Shown here: in pieces, positions 1-9,904 of the stretch
How the letters are laid out: each line of letters opens with the position of its first letter
How positions within the stretch are numbered: position 1 is the first letter of the stretch
Origin: Actinobacillus seminis
GTDB taxonomy: Bacteria; Pseudomonadota; Gammaproteobacteria; Enterobacterales; Pasteurellaceae
NCBI RefSeq assembly: GCF_002263215.1
Contig: NZ_NLFK01000014.1
Span: forward strand, 1-56,445
Length of the DNA stretch: 56,445 nucleotides
Direction: 5' to 3'
Made by a program: the position numbers and the translations under genes
The notes under the pieces: generated by a model
Databases searched by the model: none
What the model saw: only the letters and a program-made list of their open reading frames with translations
Told to the model about the DNA's origin: nothing

Positions 1-3000
1 GGCTATAAGTTTAGTGATGGTAATTCTCGAAATTCACATAAAGACACACCGTTTTATTTAGGCTCAACTCTTGAAATTAAAGCCGGCGATATTTCGTCAA
101 ACGGCGCAGACACTCATCTAGGCAAAAACCTAAAAACAGAATTTAAATCAGAATTTGGTAATTCAAAAGCGGTATTTACTATTGGGTTAAAAGACGATCC
201 AGAGTTTAAGACGGTAAAAGTGATGACAACTCCTTCCGATGGTAAGCATGCCGTCAATAAAGAATATGTAGATGGAAAACTTGCCAATGTCGCCGCGAAA
301 TTTACTGTTAAGGGAGATAGTGGATCGGAATACCAATTAAATAAAGATAATACAGAATTGAATATTAAAGGGAAATCAGAGCCTAATACTCATCAAAATA
401 TTAAAACTGAAGTTAATACTGGAAGTAGAGAAGTTACTTTAAGTCTGAATAGTGATTTAAAAAATATCAATTCTGTTGGTAAAGATGATCATAATAAAAT
501 AGCATTTAATACGAATACTACAACTATTAAGCTAGGTGGGATTGATTTAAGTTTAAATAAAACCGGTGATAAAGTCAAAATTTCCGGCGTTGCTGATGGA
601 GTAGCTGACAATGACGCTGTAAACTTTAAGCAATTAGAAGCGTCGAAATTGCATTTCTTATCTGTACATAAAGCAGATAAAAGTAAGGGAAATTACAACA
701 ATGACGGAGCAAAAGCGGCAAATTCCGTAGCTATCGGTGTGGATGTAGAAGCACAAACGGGTGCGGATTCTGCGGTCTTGGTCGGACACAGCTTGAGTAC
801 GAATGTAAAAAATTCGGTTGTTGTGGGATCGAATATTAACATCGAACAAGGCAGTAATGATAATAATAGAAAAGACGCTGTGGTCGCCATCGGTAGCGGA
901 CTGAAATTAAAAAATGCGAAAAGCTCGATCGTGATTGGGGCAGTGGACGAAAGATCGATGGCAGATAACTCTGAAGCGAATGATGCTTGGAGAACGGTCG
1001 TCGAAGATGCTATGTGGTCGGTGGTTCTCGGGAACAAAACGAAAATTAAAAATGGTGACGACGTTTTGGCGTTGGGGAATAACATTACTGCAACGGGTAC
1101 GAGTGCCGGTAAAAGCAGCGGTTTAGTCATCTTAGGAAATAGAGCCAAGGCAACAGACGCCAAAAACAGCGTAGTGATCGGAACTTCGGCAGAATCCAAA
1201 GCCGAAAATGCGGTCGTATTGGGTAAAGGAGCGAACGTTGCGGCAAATGCAACAGGCGCGGTGGCGATTGGTGAGAGTGCAAACGTGGCAGCTGCCGCAG
1301 GGGATTCCATTGCGTTGGGGAAAAATTCCATGGCGACAGCTAAGAAAACTGTCAATGTCAGCCAAGAAGTGAATGTCGGCAAAAATAGCTTAAAATTTGA
1401 CTGGCAAAATGGCGGTGTTGGAGCCGATAAATCCGTGGTCAGTGTGGGCAATGTAGGTGCGGAGCGGGTGATCACCAACGTCGCTGCCGGAAGCGTACAG
1501 CCCGGTTCCACCGATGCGATTAACGGTTCACAGTTGGATAGCGTAATTCGTGTATTTGGAAAACTGGGCACAGATATTTTAGGGGCGAAAGTGGACACCA
1601 ACAAAACCTTTAAAGCGTCGACATTTGCCAAGTTAAAAGACAAAGACGGAGCGGACACGAACGTTACAGCTCCAAGTACATTTAAAGATGCCATTGATAA
1701 AAACATCGCTAAAATTAATGAGGGGATAGTGTTTGCCGGCAATGAGAAATCATTCACCCGCCAACTCGGTGCAACAGTAACCATTAAAGGCGACGGTACG
1801 GATCTCACCTCAAAAGCTGAGAATAACGCAATTACCTTTACGTTAAATAAAGCAAACAGCATTGATAAGGACAATAACACAAACGACGCTAAAGTCGTCA
1901 CCGCCGGTGCCGTGAAAAATTTTGTGACCGATAAAATTAACAATCTGAGCAGTACCTTGCAGTTAGAGGGGGATAATACCAAAAACGGAACAGCTCAGGC
2001 AGACCCAATCGGTAAAGTGGAGTTAAAGACCCAAAAACTTAAACTGGCAGGGGAAGCTGACGAGATTGTCACAGAGGTTACAAAAGACCAACCGACTGTA
2101 AACATCAAATTGGCTCAAAAAGTCAAAGATAAGTTGAATATTATTACTGTTGGCGATAACACTGCCAACGGCGACAATTCCTTTGCTTTGGGTAAAGACT
2201 CTAAACGAGAAACGAAAAAAACGGTACTGACCGGAATCAAGAATGTAGGTGGTAATGGTGTCACTATTACTTGGAATAATGCGGGTGCAGGACAAGATAA
2301 AGAAGTCGTTAGCGTGGGTGATACCGGCAAAGAACGCTTAATTACCCATGTTGCCGCTGGGGAAGTACGTGACGGCTCCACCGATGCCGTCAACGGCGGG
2401 CAACTCCACAGCGTGATTGATGTATTTGCTAAATTAGGATTTGACATCCTCGGAGCGGAAAAAGCCGACAATGGAAAAGATGGTTTTAAAACCCCGACAT
2501 TTGTCAAGTTAAAAGACAAAAACGGAACGGACACGAATCAAGTTCCGGCGACATTTAAAGAAGCGATTGACGGGCTAATCACCACTGTCAATCAAGGGCT
2601 GATGTTTGCCGGCGATACAGGTATGGAATTTACTCGCCAACTCGGTGCGACCGTTAATATTAAGGGTAAAGAAGATACAGCAAACAATAAACACAAAAAT
2701 ATCAGCACAGAAGCGAAAAACGGCACCTTGGAAATCGCTTTGAATGAAAATTTAAAAGGCATTAAATCCATTGAAAACGGTGAGAATGCGAAAATTGCCC
2801 TAGATGGTGTTAACGGAAGTGATAAAACGATCACTTTCACGTCAGGCGATAAACCGGAAACGGTGACATTAAAAGGTAGCACATTAAGCGGCGTTTCTGA
2901 AATTAATAAAGAAGCGGATAAAGGGGCGTTAAAACTCGATAATGCTACCGCTACTTTAGAAAGTGCGAAAGATAAGTCCAAACTTGAATTGAAAGACAGT

Positions 3001-6000
3001 GAAGCCAAATTAGAAAGTGCTAAGGATAATTCCAACGTTGCCTTGAAAGCCAATGAAGCCACCGTTACGGCTGGTACGGATAAAGGCTCACTAAAACTTG
3101 AAGCCGACAAAGCGACTTTAGAAAGTGCGAAAGATAAGTCCAAACTTGAATTGAAAGACAGTGAAGCCAAATTAGAAAGTGCTAAGGATAATTCCAACGT
3201 TGCCTTAAAAGCCAATGAAGCGACCGTTACGGCGGGAGCGGATAAAGGAACGTTGAAAGTTGAAGAAAATAAAGCAACTTTAGAAAGTGCGAAAGATGGT
3301 TCAAATCTGGCATTGGATAATACCGGTGCAACCTTAAGTGCGGGTAAAGGTGCCGGAAGTATTAAAGTCGTCAATAATGGGGACAAGAAAATCGAGTTAA
3401 GTCCGGAAAACGGCTCAACCGTTATGTTGGAAAAAGACGCGAAAAATGGCGGAGTGCAAGCCACCGGCTTATCTACCATCGGTAAAAATGATAGAAACGC
3501 CTTGGTGTTTAATGACACCGGAAACACCGCGGAATTAAAAGTTGGCGGAAATGCGTTGATCTTTACACCAACGAATGGAGCCGGAAAAGCTAAAACCGTG
3601 AAAATCTCGAATGTGGCGGACGGTAAGCTGGAGAATAGTTCATCAGAAGCCATCACGGGCGGACAACTTCATGCTTTAGGTGTAACGCATTTAGGGTTAA
3701 CCGTGGATAATAAAGATAACACTAAATTTGAAGCACCAACCTTTACTGCGATTAAAGGTTCTGGCAAAACAGACACACCTACAACCTTTAAAGGCGCAAT
3801 CGACCAATTAATTACTGCGGTCAATGGCGGATTGACATTTAAAGGCAATGATGACACTAACAGTTCGACTAAATTACAATTAGGCGGAACATTGACCATT
3901 GATAGTTCGAGTGCTGGTAGTGAAAAAGACATTACAGCAAAACTGGAGCCGTCTAATGGTAATGATCCTAAAGATGCAGGGAAATTAACATTAACGTTAA
4001 ATAAAGCTACTTCTGTAGATAAAAATGATGAAAAAGTCATTACCTCAAAAGTCGTAGCAACTGAGCTGGAAAAATATACGAAAACTGCTGATTTGGGTAA
4101 TACGTATCTGAAAATAGATGGGTCGAATATTGGTGGTGCTTCAGGTAAACAAAAATTTGGTAGCAATGTCGGTATTGCTGAAATCAAATTAACGCCAGAC
4201 GGTGAGAAAAGTTCAACGGAATTAGTACAGGCTAAAGCGGTGATTGATTACCTAAAAGGTACGGGGGAGAAATCCGTTAAACTTTCTGATTCTTCAACAA
4301 CGCAGGCGATAGGCGAAGGTTCTATTTCTATCGGACATAATGCTGTGTCAAGAAATGAGGGATCCATTGCCATGGGGTACGGAGCAAACGCATTAAATAC
4401 TGGGGCAGTATCAATAGGTCAAGATTCCAATGTGCTTGGAATGAGTTCGATCGGTATCGGTAGAGAAAACACGGTACGAGGCAACTTCTCATTTGCCGTG
4501 GGAGATAATAACGTTATTGAGAAAGAACAAAATTACGTAATGGGATCGGACAACAAAATCACCGGTAAACAGAATATTTCAATCGGTTCAAGAAATGAAG
4601 TTGAAGGAAGCGAAAACATCATCTTAGGCTCGAATATCACGGCAGATGATGAGATACATAACGCCATTGTATTGGGGACAGGTTCGCTGGCGAAGTCCGA
4701 TGCATTGTCAGTCGGGTCAATGCGACATAAGCGGAAAATTGTGTTTGTTGCCGATCCGACGGACAACTATGACGCCGCCAATAAAAAATATGTTGATGAT
4801 TTGACATTAACCTATAAATCGAATGGTGAAGACAAAACTAAACAAACCATTAACCTCAAAAATGGTGCATTGGACTTTGTGAAGTCTGAAAATATCTCTG
4901 TCTCTGTAAAAGCGGATGGAAAAATTACGCATACGCTGAATAATGAGCTTAAAGAGATTGGAAGTATCAGTGCTACCAAAGATGACAAAGGGGCTAAGAT
5001 TACTTTATCAGATGGTAAAAATGGAAAAGCTAAAGTAGAACTTAATGACGCTAAATTGACAGGTTTATCAGACGGTAACATTGATGATGAATCAAAAGAC
5101 GCCGTAACGGGTAAACAACTGGCGGATTTAGCGAGTAAGTTGGGTGTTGCGGTTGATAAGGATAAAACGAAATTTACTGCTCCAATCTTTGAATATCTGT
5201 CTAATGTGGATGGCTCATTCAAAGAGAAGAACCCAACCACATTGAAAGGTGCTATTGACGAAGCAAGAGCGAAGTTAAACGAGGGCTTGAAATTCGGCGG
5301 TGATGTTCCAACAGGTACAAATAACGGCACCCACTACCTCGGCTCGACCATTAACATTGTTCGTTTAGGTACGCCGACAGGGACAGGTGCGGTAGCTCCA
5401 ACATCAACCGATGGTTACAGCGGTAGCAACTTAATCACGCAATACACTTATGATAAGGGCAACGCCAAAATCGAAATCGGGTTTAAAGACGCACCGATAT
5501 TTAGCAAAGTGACTTTATCACAAGAGCAAAAATATGGTGATAGTAAAGTTGGCAACGAAGACGTAATCACCAAGTCTTATCTTGAACAAGCGTTAAACAG
5601 CTTTAAGTTTAATGTGGCGTACGATAATAAAACGGTACAAATCGGTCGTGGCGATACCTTGAAGTTTGAAAATGGTTTGAATATTCAAGGTAGCTTGAAG
5701 CAAGAGGGGACAACACAGCCAAATGGGGCAACATCTGCCAATAGCACAAGTGCGGTAACTTCAACTACAGCACCAACCACAGCACCAACAACAGTAAACA
5801 CCCCATCAGGTAGTGAAAATGGCGGTGCAGGTACTACGGTCGTTTCAAATGGTGCTGATAGTTCAAATAGTGGCGGTTCAAATAGTGGCAGTTCTGATAG
5901 CACAAGCAATATGGTTTCGTCAGGTGGTACAAATGGTGGTGGTAGCTCAAGTAGTGCAGACGTGGCTTCGTCAGGTGCTACCTCAAGCACAACGCCAGCA

Positions 6001-8793
6001 AGCACGCCAACCACTACAACCTCAACGACAACAGCTGTAGTCACCATTGGTACGACTGAAGATTTGAAAAATATCAAATCAATTTCCAATGGAGAGAAGG
6101 CGAAAATCGCTTTAGATAAGGAAAACAATACCATCAAGTTCACATCGGGTGCGACACCAGAAGATGTGACCCTGACAGGAAGCACACTGAGCGGCGTGTC
6201 TGAAATTAATAAAGAAGAGGGTAAAGGGGCGTTGAAACTTGCTGATAGCACCGCCACCTTAGAAAGTGCTAGCGGTAATTCAAAGGTTGCGTTGGAAAAC
6301 AATGAAGCCACCATCACCGCTGGTAAAAACAAAGGCTCACTCAAACTTGAAGCCGACAAAGTGACCCTAACTAGTGCGAAAGACGGCTCAAGCCTTGCCT
6401 TAGCAAAAGACAGTGCCACTGTTAAAGTGGGCGATAAAGCAACCTTTACCTTTAATGAAAATGGCTTAGATTTAGGTAGCAAAAAAATCACCGCACTTGC
6501 CAGCGGTTTAGGTTTGCAAGATAACGCTAGCGGAAGTGGTGATAGTGACCCTAATAAGAGCATTATTGACAACGTCCTTGCAGGCGACCCTGATAAAGGT
6601 AAGACCGAAGATAAAAACAAAATCGCCAACAACGCCGTGAATGTGAAAGACTTATCCACCGTGGCAAAAGCCCTGATGGATAAAGGTTTAACATTCGTTG
6701 GCAATGATAAGCAAGATGTTCACAAAAAACTGGGTGAGACCTTGTCTATCAAAGGTGAAGGTAGCGTGGGGGCAACCGCGGCGGATAATATTGTGGTGAG
6801 AGCCAAAGACAATGGGCTTGAAATCGGTCTGACCAAAAATATTCGCAATATCGACACCATTGCTATCGCCGGCACAGGGGACGATAGCGGTAAGGATATA
6901 TTTATTGATGCCGAGGGCATTACGACTACCGCCAAACTTGATGATGGTACAGTGTTAGTCAATGACCAAACGGCTAGTGGCAATGTGTTACGCAACGGTA
7001 CTCACCAGACAGAGGTGAAAGCCGGTGAGGTCGCGATTAAGGATAAGAGCGCTCAAGAAATCGTGAGCTTGAAAGTCGCTGACGGTGAAAACGGTCAAGA
7101 TGGCAAGGGAGCTACGCTGGCGTTTGCCAAAGGCACTGATGGTAAATCAGGCACGGGAACTATTACCGGCTTGAAAGACCTAGATGCCACTTCTGACGGT
7201 ACCAGTGCGGCGAATAAAAACTATGTGGATGAGAAAGTGTCGGATTTGGACAGCAATCGACCGTTTGATTTCTATATAAAAGAAGGCAAAGACTATATCA
7301 AGGTCATTAAAGGACGAGACGGTAAATTCTATGATCCTAAAGATTTAGAAGGAGCGAAGTATGATGTAGGAAGTAAAAAATACGTCACCCAAGATGGTAC
7401 AACAGTTGAAACCTCTTTATCTGCAGAGGATAAGGTGATTATTCGTGCCGAACCGACCACCTCACCTATCGGGATTAATAATGTAGCAAGCGGTTTGGGG
7501 ATTACTGCTATAGAGGAGAGTGAAAAGCAATCACTCACTGAGGCGATTAAGGCGAAAGAAGAGGCATTAACAAAACAGAATGAAGCCCTGCTAACCGCTA
7601 AAAAAGATGTGGGTAAAAAACAGCAAACATTGGAAGAGAAAACCAATGCACTATCTCAGATTACGGCTGAACGCCCAACTTTATTGATGCAAAAAGCTGA
7701 CCTTGAGCAGCAACTCAAAGGGCTAAGTGCGAACGATCCACGCAGAACAACCGCACAAGCGGCACTTGACAAGGTAAAAGAGGCACTTACGCAAAATGAT
7801 CAAAAAGCGACTGAAGCAACAAAAGTTGTCAGTGAGGCATCTGCTGCACTAGATAAAGCGAAAATCGCGTTAGCCGACAGTGTATTAAAAACTCACCAAG
7901 CACAACAAGATCTGGCGGATGCCGAGGAAATCTTACGAAATAGAGAATCCGGTGCAGATCGGGTGAAACAATTGCTGGCAGGTAATGCTGGCATTGATGA
8001 GAGTAATGTGGCTACGGTCAACGATCTGAAAGCGATTGCCAAAGCAGGTCTGAATTTTGAGGGCAATGACGCTAAACGTCTGCATAAAGATTTGTCGGAG
8101 ACCTTAACCGTTAAAGGGGAGGGCGAGTTTAACTCTACTGCAACCGCAAAAGGCAACATTAAAGTGGAGTCGGACGGTTCGGGATTAGTGGTGAAATTGT
8201 CCGATAAATTGCAAAATCTCACCTCGGTGGAAACCAAAAAAGACGACCAAGGCAGATCCGCCGCCTTGTTGTCTCAAGGGGTGATGGTGAACAATGACAC
8301 GACGAAAGAACGCAGCCAATTAAGCGAAAACCGTTTGGCATTCTATGAAAACGGGGCGCTAGGACTGAATTTGGACGGTAAATCCCGCGCCTTAAGAATG
8401 GGTGAACAAGAGATTATCAAAGTCTCCGAACGGGGTGAAGCTTTGGTTTCCGATCTGAATCCATACAGTTCGGGTCAAGCGATTGCCAATAAAAACTATG
8501 TGGACAATAAGGTTAACGAGGCTTCAAGCCGTCTCGGCAATTTGATTAATACCAATAACCAAGATTTACAGGCGGGCATCGCAGGAGCAAATGCAGCGGC
8601 AGGTCTTCCTTTGGTTACGATTGCGGGACATTCTATGCTTGCTGTGTCGGCGGCGGGCTATCGTGGACAAAGTGCGGTAGCGGTAGGCTATTCCCGATCC
8701 AGTGATAACGGTCGGGTTATCTTGAAGTTGCAAGGTAACAGCAATTCAAGAGGGCATGTCGCCGGATCGGTTGGCGTGGGGTATTTATGGTAA
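1..8793 (+). CDS. Giant trimeric autotransporter adhesin (YadA/Hia/Hsf-like), 5' end outside window
   Basis: The frame is open from base 1, so 2930 C-terminal residues are visible and the signal peptide lies upstream. Seen: a first left-handed beta-roll head with repeated S-V-A-I-G/A-V-V-L-G strands (nt about 700-1350), neck or connector motifs of the form V-A-A-G-x-V-x-x-G-S-T-D-A-(I/V)-N-G-x-Q-L (about 1462-1551 and 2332-2415), a second head (about 4306-4700), a Ser/Thr/Gly-rich linker (about 5700-6040), a long alpha-helical segment (about 7510-7960) and a C-terminal YadA anchor (about 8560-8790) ending G-V-G-Y-L-W. In this family three chains each give four strands to one outer-membrane barrel and display the stalk and heads outside for adhesion. 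The role here is inferred; no ligand can be read from the sequence. Two uptake signals (near 5748 and 8670) lie inside the gene. Confidence 0.95.
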   Translation, partial: GYKFSDGNSRNSHKDTPFYLGSTLEIKAGDISSNGADTHLGKNLKTEFKSEFGNSKAVFTIGLKDDPEFKTVKVMTTPSDGKHAVNKEYVDGKLANVAAKFTVKGDSGSEYQLNKDNTELNIKGKSEPNTHQNIKTEVNTGSREVTLSLNSDLKNINSVGKDDHNKIAFNTNTTTIKLGGIDLSLNKTGDKVKISGVADGVADNDAVNFKQLEASKLHFLSVHKADKSKGNYNNDGAKAANSVAIGVDVEAQTGADSAVLVGHSLSTNVKNSVVVGSNINIEQGSNDNNRKDAVVAIGSGLKLKNAKSSIVIGAVDERSMADNSEANDAWRTVVEDAMWSVVLGNKTKIKNGDDVLALGNNITATGTSAGKSSGLVILGNRAKATDAKNSVVIGTSAESKAENAVVLGKGANVAANATGAVAIGESANVAAAAGDSIALGKNSMATAKKTVNVSQEVNVGKNSLKFDWQNGGVGADKSVVSVGNVGAERVITNVAAGSVQPGSTDAINGSQLDSVIRVFGKLGTDILGAKVDTNKTFKASTFAKLKDKDGADTNVTAPSTFKDAIDKNIAKINEGIVFAGNEKSFTRQLGATVTIKGDGTDLTSKAENNAITFTLNKANSIDKDNNTNDAKVVTAGAVKNFVTDKINNLSSTLQLEGDNTKNGTAQADPIGKVELKTQKLKLAGEADEIVTEVTKDQPTVNIKLAQKVKDKLNIITVGDNTANGDNSFALGKDSKRETKKTVLTGIKNVGGNGVTITWNNAGAGQDKEVVSVGDTGKERLITHVAAGEVRDGSTDAVNGGQLHSVIDVFAKLGFDILGAEKADNGKDGFKTPTFVKLKDKNGTDTNQVPATFKEAIDGLITTVNQGLMFAGDTGMEFTRQLGATVNIKGKEDTANNKHKNISTEAKNGTLEIALNENLKGIKSIENGENAKIALDGVNGSDKTITFTSGDKPETVTLKGSTLSGVSEINKEADKGALKLDNATATLESAKDKSKLELKDSEAKLESAKDNSNVALKANEATVTAGTDKGSLKLEADKATLESAKDKSKLELKDSEAKLESAKDNSNVALKANEATVTAGADKGTLKVEENKATLESAKDGSNLALDNTGATLSAGKGAGSIKVVNNGDKKIELSPENGSTVMLEKDAKNGGVQATGLSTIGKNDRNALVFNDTGNTAELKVGGNALIFTPTNGAGKAKTVKISNVADGKLENSSSEAITGGQLHALGVTHLGLTVDNKDNTKFEAPTFTAIKGSGKTDTPTTFKGAIDQLITAVNGGLTFKGNDDTNSSTKLQLGGTLTIDSSSAGSEKDITAKLEPSNGNDPKDAGKLTLTLNKATSVDKNDEKVITSKVVATELEKYTKTADLGNTYLKIDGSNIGGASGKQKFGSNVGIAEIKLTPDGEKSSTELVQAKAVIDYLKGTGEKSVKLSDSSTTQAIGEGSISIGHNAVSRNEGSIAMGYGANALNTGAVSIGQDSNVLGMSSIGIGRENTVRGNFSFAVGDNNVIEKEQNYVMGSDNKITGKQNISIGSRNEVEGSENIILGSNITADDEIHNAIVLGTGSLAKSDALSVGSMRHKRKIVFVADPTDNYDAANKKYVDDLTLTYKSNGEDKTKQTINLKNGALDFVKSENISVSVKADGKITHTLNNELKEIGSISATKDDKGAKITLSDGKNGKAKVELNDAKLTGLSDGNIDDESKDAVTGKQLADLASKLGVAVDKDKTKFTAPIFEYLSNVDGSFKEKNPTTLKGAIDEARAKLNEGLKFGGDVPTGTNNGTHYLGSTINIVRLGTPTGTGAVAPTSTDGYSGSNLITQYTYDKGNAKIEIGFKDAPIFSKVTLSQEQKYGDSKVGNEDVITKSYLEQALNSFKFNVAYDNKTVQIGRGDTLKFENGLNIQGSLKQEGTTQPNGATSANSTSAVTSTTAPTTAPTTVNTPSGSENGGAGTTVVSNGADSSNSGGSNSGSSDSTSNMVSSGGTNGGGSSSSADVASSGATSSTTPASTPTTTTSTTTAVVTIGTTEDLKNIKSISNGEKAKIALDKENNTIKFTSGATPEDVTLTGSTLSGVSEINKEEGKGALKLADSTATLESASGNSKVALENNEATITAGKNKGSLKLEADKVTLTSAKDGSSLALAKDSATVKVGDKATFTFNENGLDLGSKKITALASGLGLQDNASGSGDSDPNKSIIDNVLAGDPDKGKTEDKNKIANNAVNVKDLSTVAKALMDKGLTFVGNDKQDVHKKLGETLSIKGEGSVGATAADNIVVRAKDNGLEIGLTKNIRNIDTIAIAGTGDDSGKDIFIDAEGITTTAKLDDGTVLVNDQTASGNVLRNGTHQTEVKAGEVAIKDKSAQEIVSLKVADGENGQDGKGATLAFAKGTDGKSGTGTITGLKDLDATSDGTSAANKNYVDEKVSDLDSNRPFDFYIKEGKDYIKVIKGRDGKFYDPKDLEGAKYDVGSKKYVTQDGTTVETSLSAEDKVIIRAEPTTSPIGINNVASGLGITAIEESEKQSLTEAIKAKEEALTKQNEALLTAKKDVGKKQQTLEEKTNALSQITAERPTLLMQKADLEQQLKGLSANDPRRTTAQAALDKVKEALTQNDQKATEATKVVSEASAALDKAKIALADSVLKTHQAQQDLADAEEILRNRESGADRVKQLLAGNAGIDESNVATVNDLKAIAKAGLNFEGNDAKRLHKDLSETLTVKGEGEFNSTATAKGNIKVESDGSGLVVKLSDKLQNLTSVETKKDDQGRSAALLSQGVMVNNDTTKERSQLSENRLAFYENGALGLNLDGKSRALRMGEQEIIKVSERGEALVSDLNPYSSGQAIANKNYVDNKVNEASSRLGNLINTNNQDLQAGIAGANAAAGLPLVTIAGHSMLAVSAAGYRGQSAVAVGYSRSSDNGRVILKLQGNSNSRGHVAGSVGVGYLW
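2953..3276 (+). repeat. Two tandem 162-bp (54-codon) repeats in the adhesin stalk
   Basis: Copies at 2953-3114 and 3115-3276 are identical over about their first 92 nt and diverge towards the end; a third partial unit starts at 3277. Each encodes an L-E-S-A-K-D / L-K-A-N-E-A-T-V-T-A-G type stalk unit. Related units occur again at about 6240-6460. The exact period of 54 codons means copy-number change by recombination would keep the reading frame. Confidence 0.9.
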
Positions 8794-8820
8794 CCCTGTA
8801 AAATTGTTGCCGAAACTATT

Positions 8821-8858
8821 AACCGCCTCTCTTTGTTTGGAGAGGCGGTTATGTTTTT
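8821..8858 (+). terminator. Rho-independent terminator of the adhesin gene
   Basis: A perfect stem of at least 10 bp (AACCGCCTCT at 8821 against AGAGGCGGTT ending 8850) is followed by a T-rich tract. It starts 28 nt after the adhesin stop codon. Confidence 0.85.
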
Positions 8859-9007
8859 GTCGGTTCTCAAACCTGAATATGTTTAACAGCTGCCAACCGT
8901 AATTGTTTGGCAATTTCTCCGACCGCCGTTCCTGTCGTGACGGCATCGTCAACCAATGTTACACTCCGGTAAGGAAAAGATTGTCGTTTTGTATTGAGTT
9001 GTACTTT
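8849..9007 (-). pseudogene. comF: comF (competence/phosphoribosyltransferase family) 3' remnant
   Basis: The minus strand reads in one frame as about 45 residues with the PRPP-binding signature V-T-L-V-D-D-A-V-T-T-G-T, then E-I-A-K-Q-L and V-K-H-I-Q-V. This matches the C-terminus of ComF/GntX-type type I phosphoribosyltransferase proteins, which are normally about 230 residues long. The frame is closed upstream by TAA at 9008-9010. It also hits TGA at 8867-8869 where the family usually has V-Q-V-W, then runs on to TAA inside the terminator stem. Only the last fifth of the gene is left; a YczE-like gene occupies the place of its 5' part. ComF is needed for natural transformation in Haemophilus, so either competence is impaired or another copy exists elsewhere. 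Confidence 0.75.
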
Positions 9008-9015
9008 TTAGTAAT

Positions 9016-9711
9016 TTAGCGTTTTTGTTGATGAAAAAAGAGGATAAGTTGCAAGGTAAATTGTATTACCCAGCCAATAGAAAAGGCGAAAATTAAGGTG
9101 CCGACGCCGACGATTCCGCCGAGTAAAAAACCGAAAAAGCAGACACTTGCCTCCATTAATGTTCGTACAATGCCGACATTCCAATTAAAATAACGACATA
9201 ATCCGACCATTAATCCGTCTCGTGGTCCGGCACCTTGATGGCAGGTGAGATAAAAAGCGCTGCCGATACCGTAGAGTAAAATGCCGATAAAAATATATAG
9301 ACTTCGCGAAGAAAGTGTTACGGGCGGGGCGATATAGGCAGTAGTTAGCCCTAATGCCAATGCGATGAGAAAAATATTTAAAATCGTGCCGAAACCCAGT
9401 TTTAATTTTAACGGAAACCACATTAACATCACTACACAACTTATCATAAATGATGCCCAACCAACGCTAATGTGGCTTTGAAAGGCAATGCCTTGAGCCA
9501 ATACTGTCCAAGGCGATGAACCGAAATTGGCTAATACAATCAATCCGTCCCCTATGCCCAATAAGCAAAGGGACAGCACCAAAACCAAAACCGGTCTTTT
9601 TTCCAGCGCGAAAAGCGAGCTGGCAGACCATAGGGTGCGGGGAAAAACAGTGATTTTTGCCATAAATAACCTAAATATTGAATGATTGATTGCCTTGTTC
9701 GGGTTCATCAT
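9016..9711 (-). CDS. YczE/YitT-like integral membrane protein
   Basis: A 231-residue, strongly hydrophobic protein with about five predicted membrane segments. It has the pattern of the YczE/YyaS family: G-D-G-L-I near the first helix, S-P-W-T-V-L-A-Q-G, and G-A-G-P-R-D-G-L-M-V-G-L after a central helix. The function of the family is unknown. The start is ambiguous: ATG at 9711 gives the longest product, while ATG at 9663 begins M-A-K-I-T-V-F and also has only a weak AGG upstream. Its 3' end abuts the comF remnant, so it may have arrived by the rearrangement that removed most of comF. Confidence 0.8.
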   Translation of the reverse strand: MMNPNKAINHSIFRLFMAKITVFPRTLWSASSLFALEKRPVLVLVLSLCLLGIGDGLIVLANFGSSPWTVLAQGIAFQSHISVGWASFMISCVVMLMWFPLKLKLGFGTILNIFLIALALGLTTAYIAPPVTLSSRSLYIFIGILLYGIGSAFYLTCHQGAGPRDGLMVGLCRYFNWNVGIVRTLMEASVCFFGFLLGGIVGVGTLIFAFSIGWVIQFTLQLILFFHQQKR

Positions 9712-9904
9712 AACCTAAAGCGAGCCTCAACTGAACAGCTATATTTTCATAATATATAACGAAAACCGCTAAGCGTTGCGAAAATTTTATGCGAAGTAAT
9801 CGCTTGCTTTCACATTTTTGAGAATTCGACAAGATTTTTGTGCTAAAAAACGGTAGAATTTGGGGAATTTAGGCACAAGAAGAACGGATAAAGGAAAATA
9901 CGTT

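Noticed and set aside
2953-3276. Tandem repeats considered as a CRISPR array
   Set aside because: Units are 162 bp, coding, contiguous and without unique spacers.
5764-5800. ACA/ACC-rich triplet run in the adhesin linker considered as a phase-variation microsatellite
   Set aside because: The unit is not a clean repeat and changes by triplets would not switch the frame.
693-8237. Many long minus-strand open frames opposite the adhesin gene, some over 300 codons
   Set aside because: They are mirror frames of a repetitive, Ala/Lys/Asp-rich coding sequence. They have no ribosome-binding sites and are rich in Ser/Leu/Pro/Phe as expected for antisense of such codons.
9712-9904. Possible CRP or CytR sites upstream of nupC
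   Set aside because: No sequence close enough to either consensus could be found in this AT-rich stretch.
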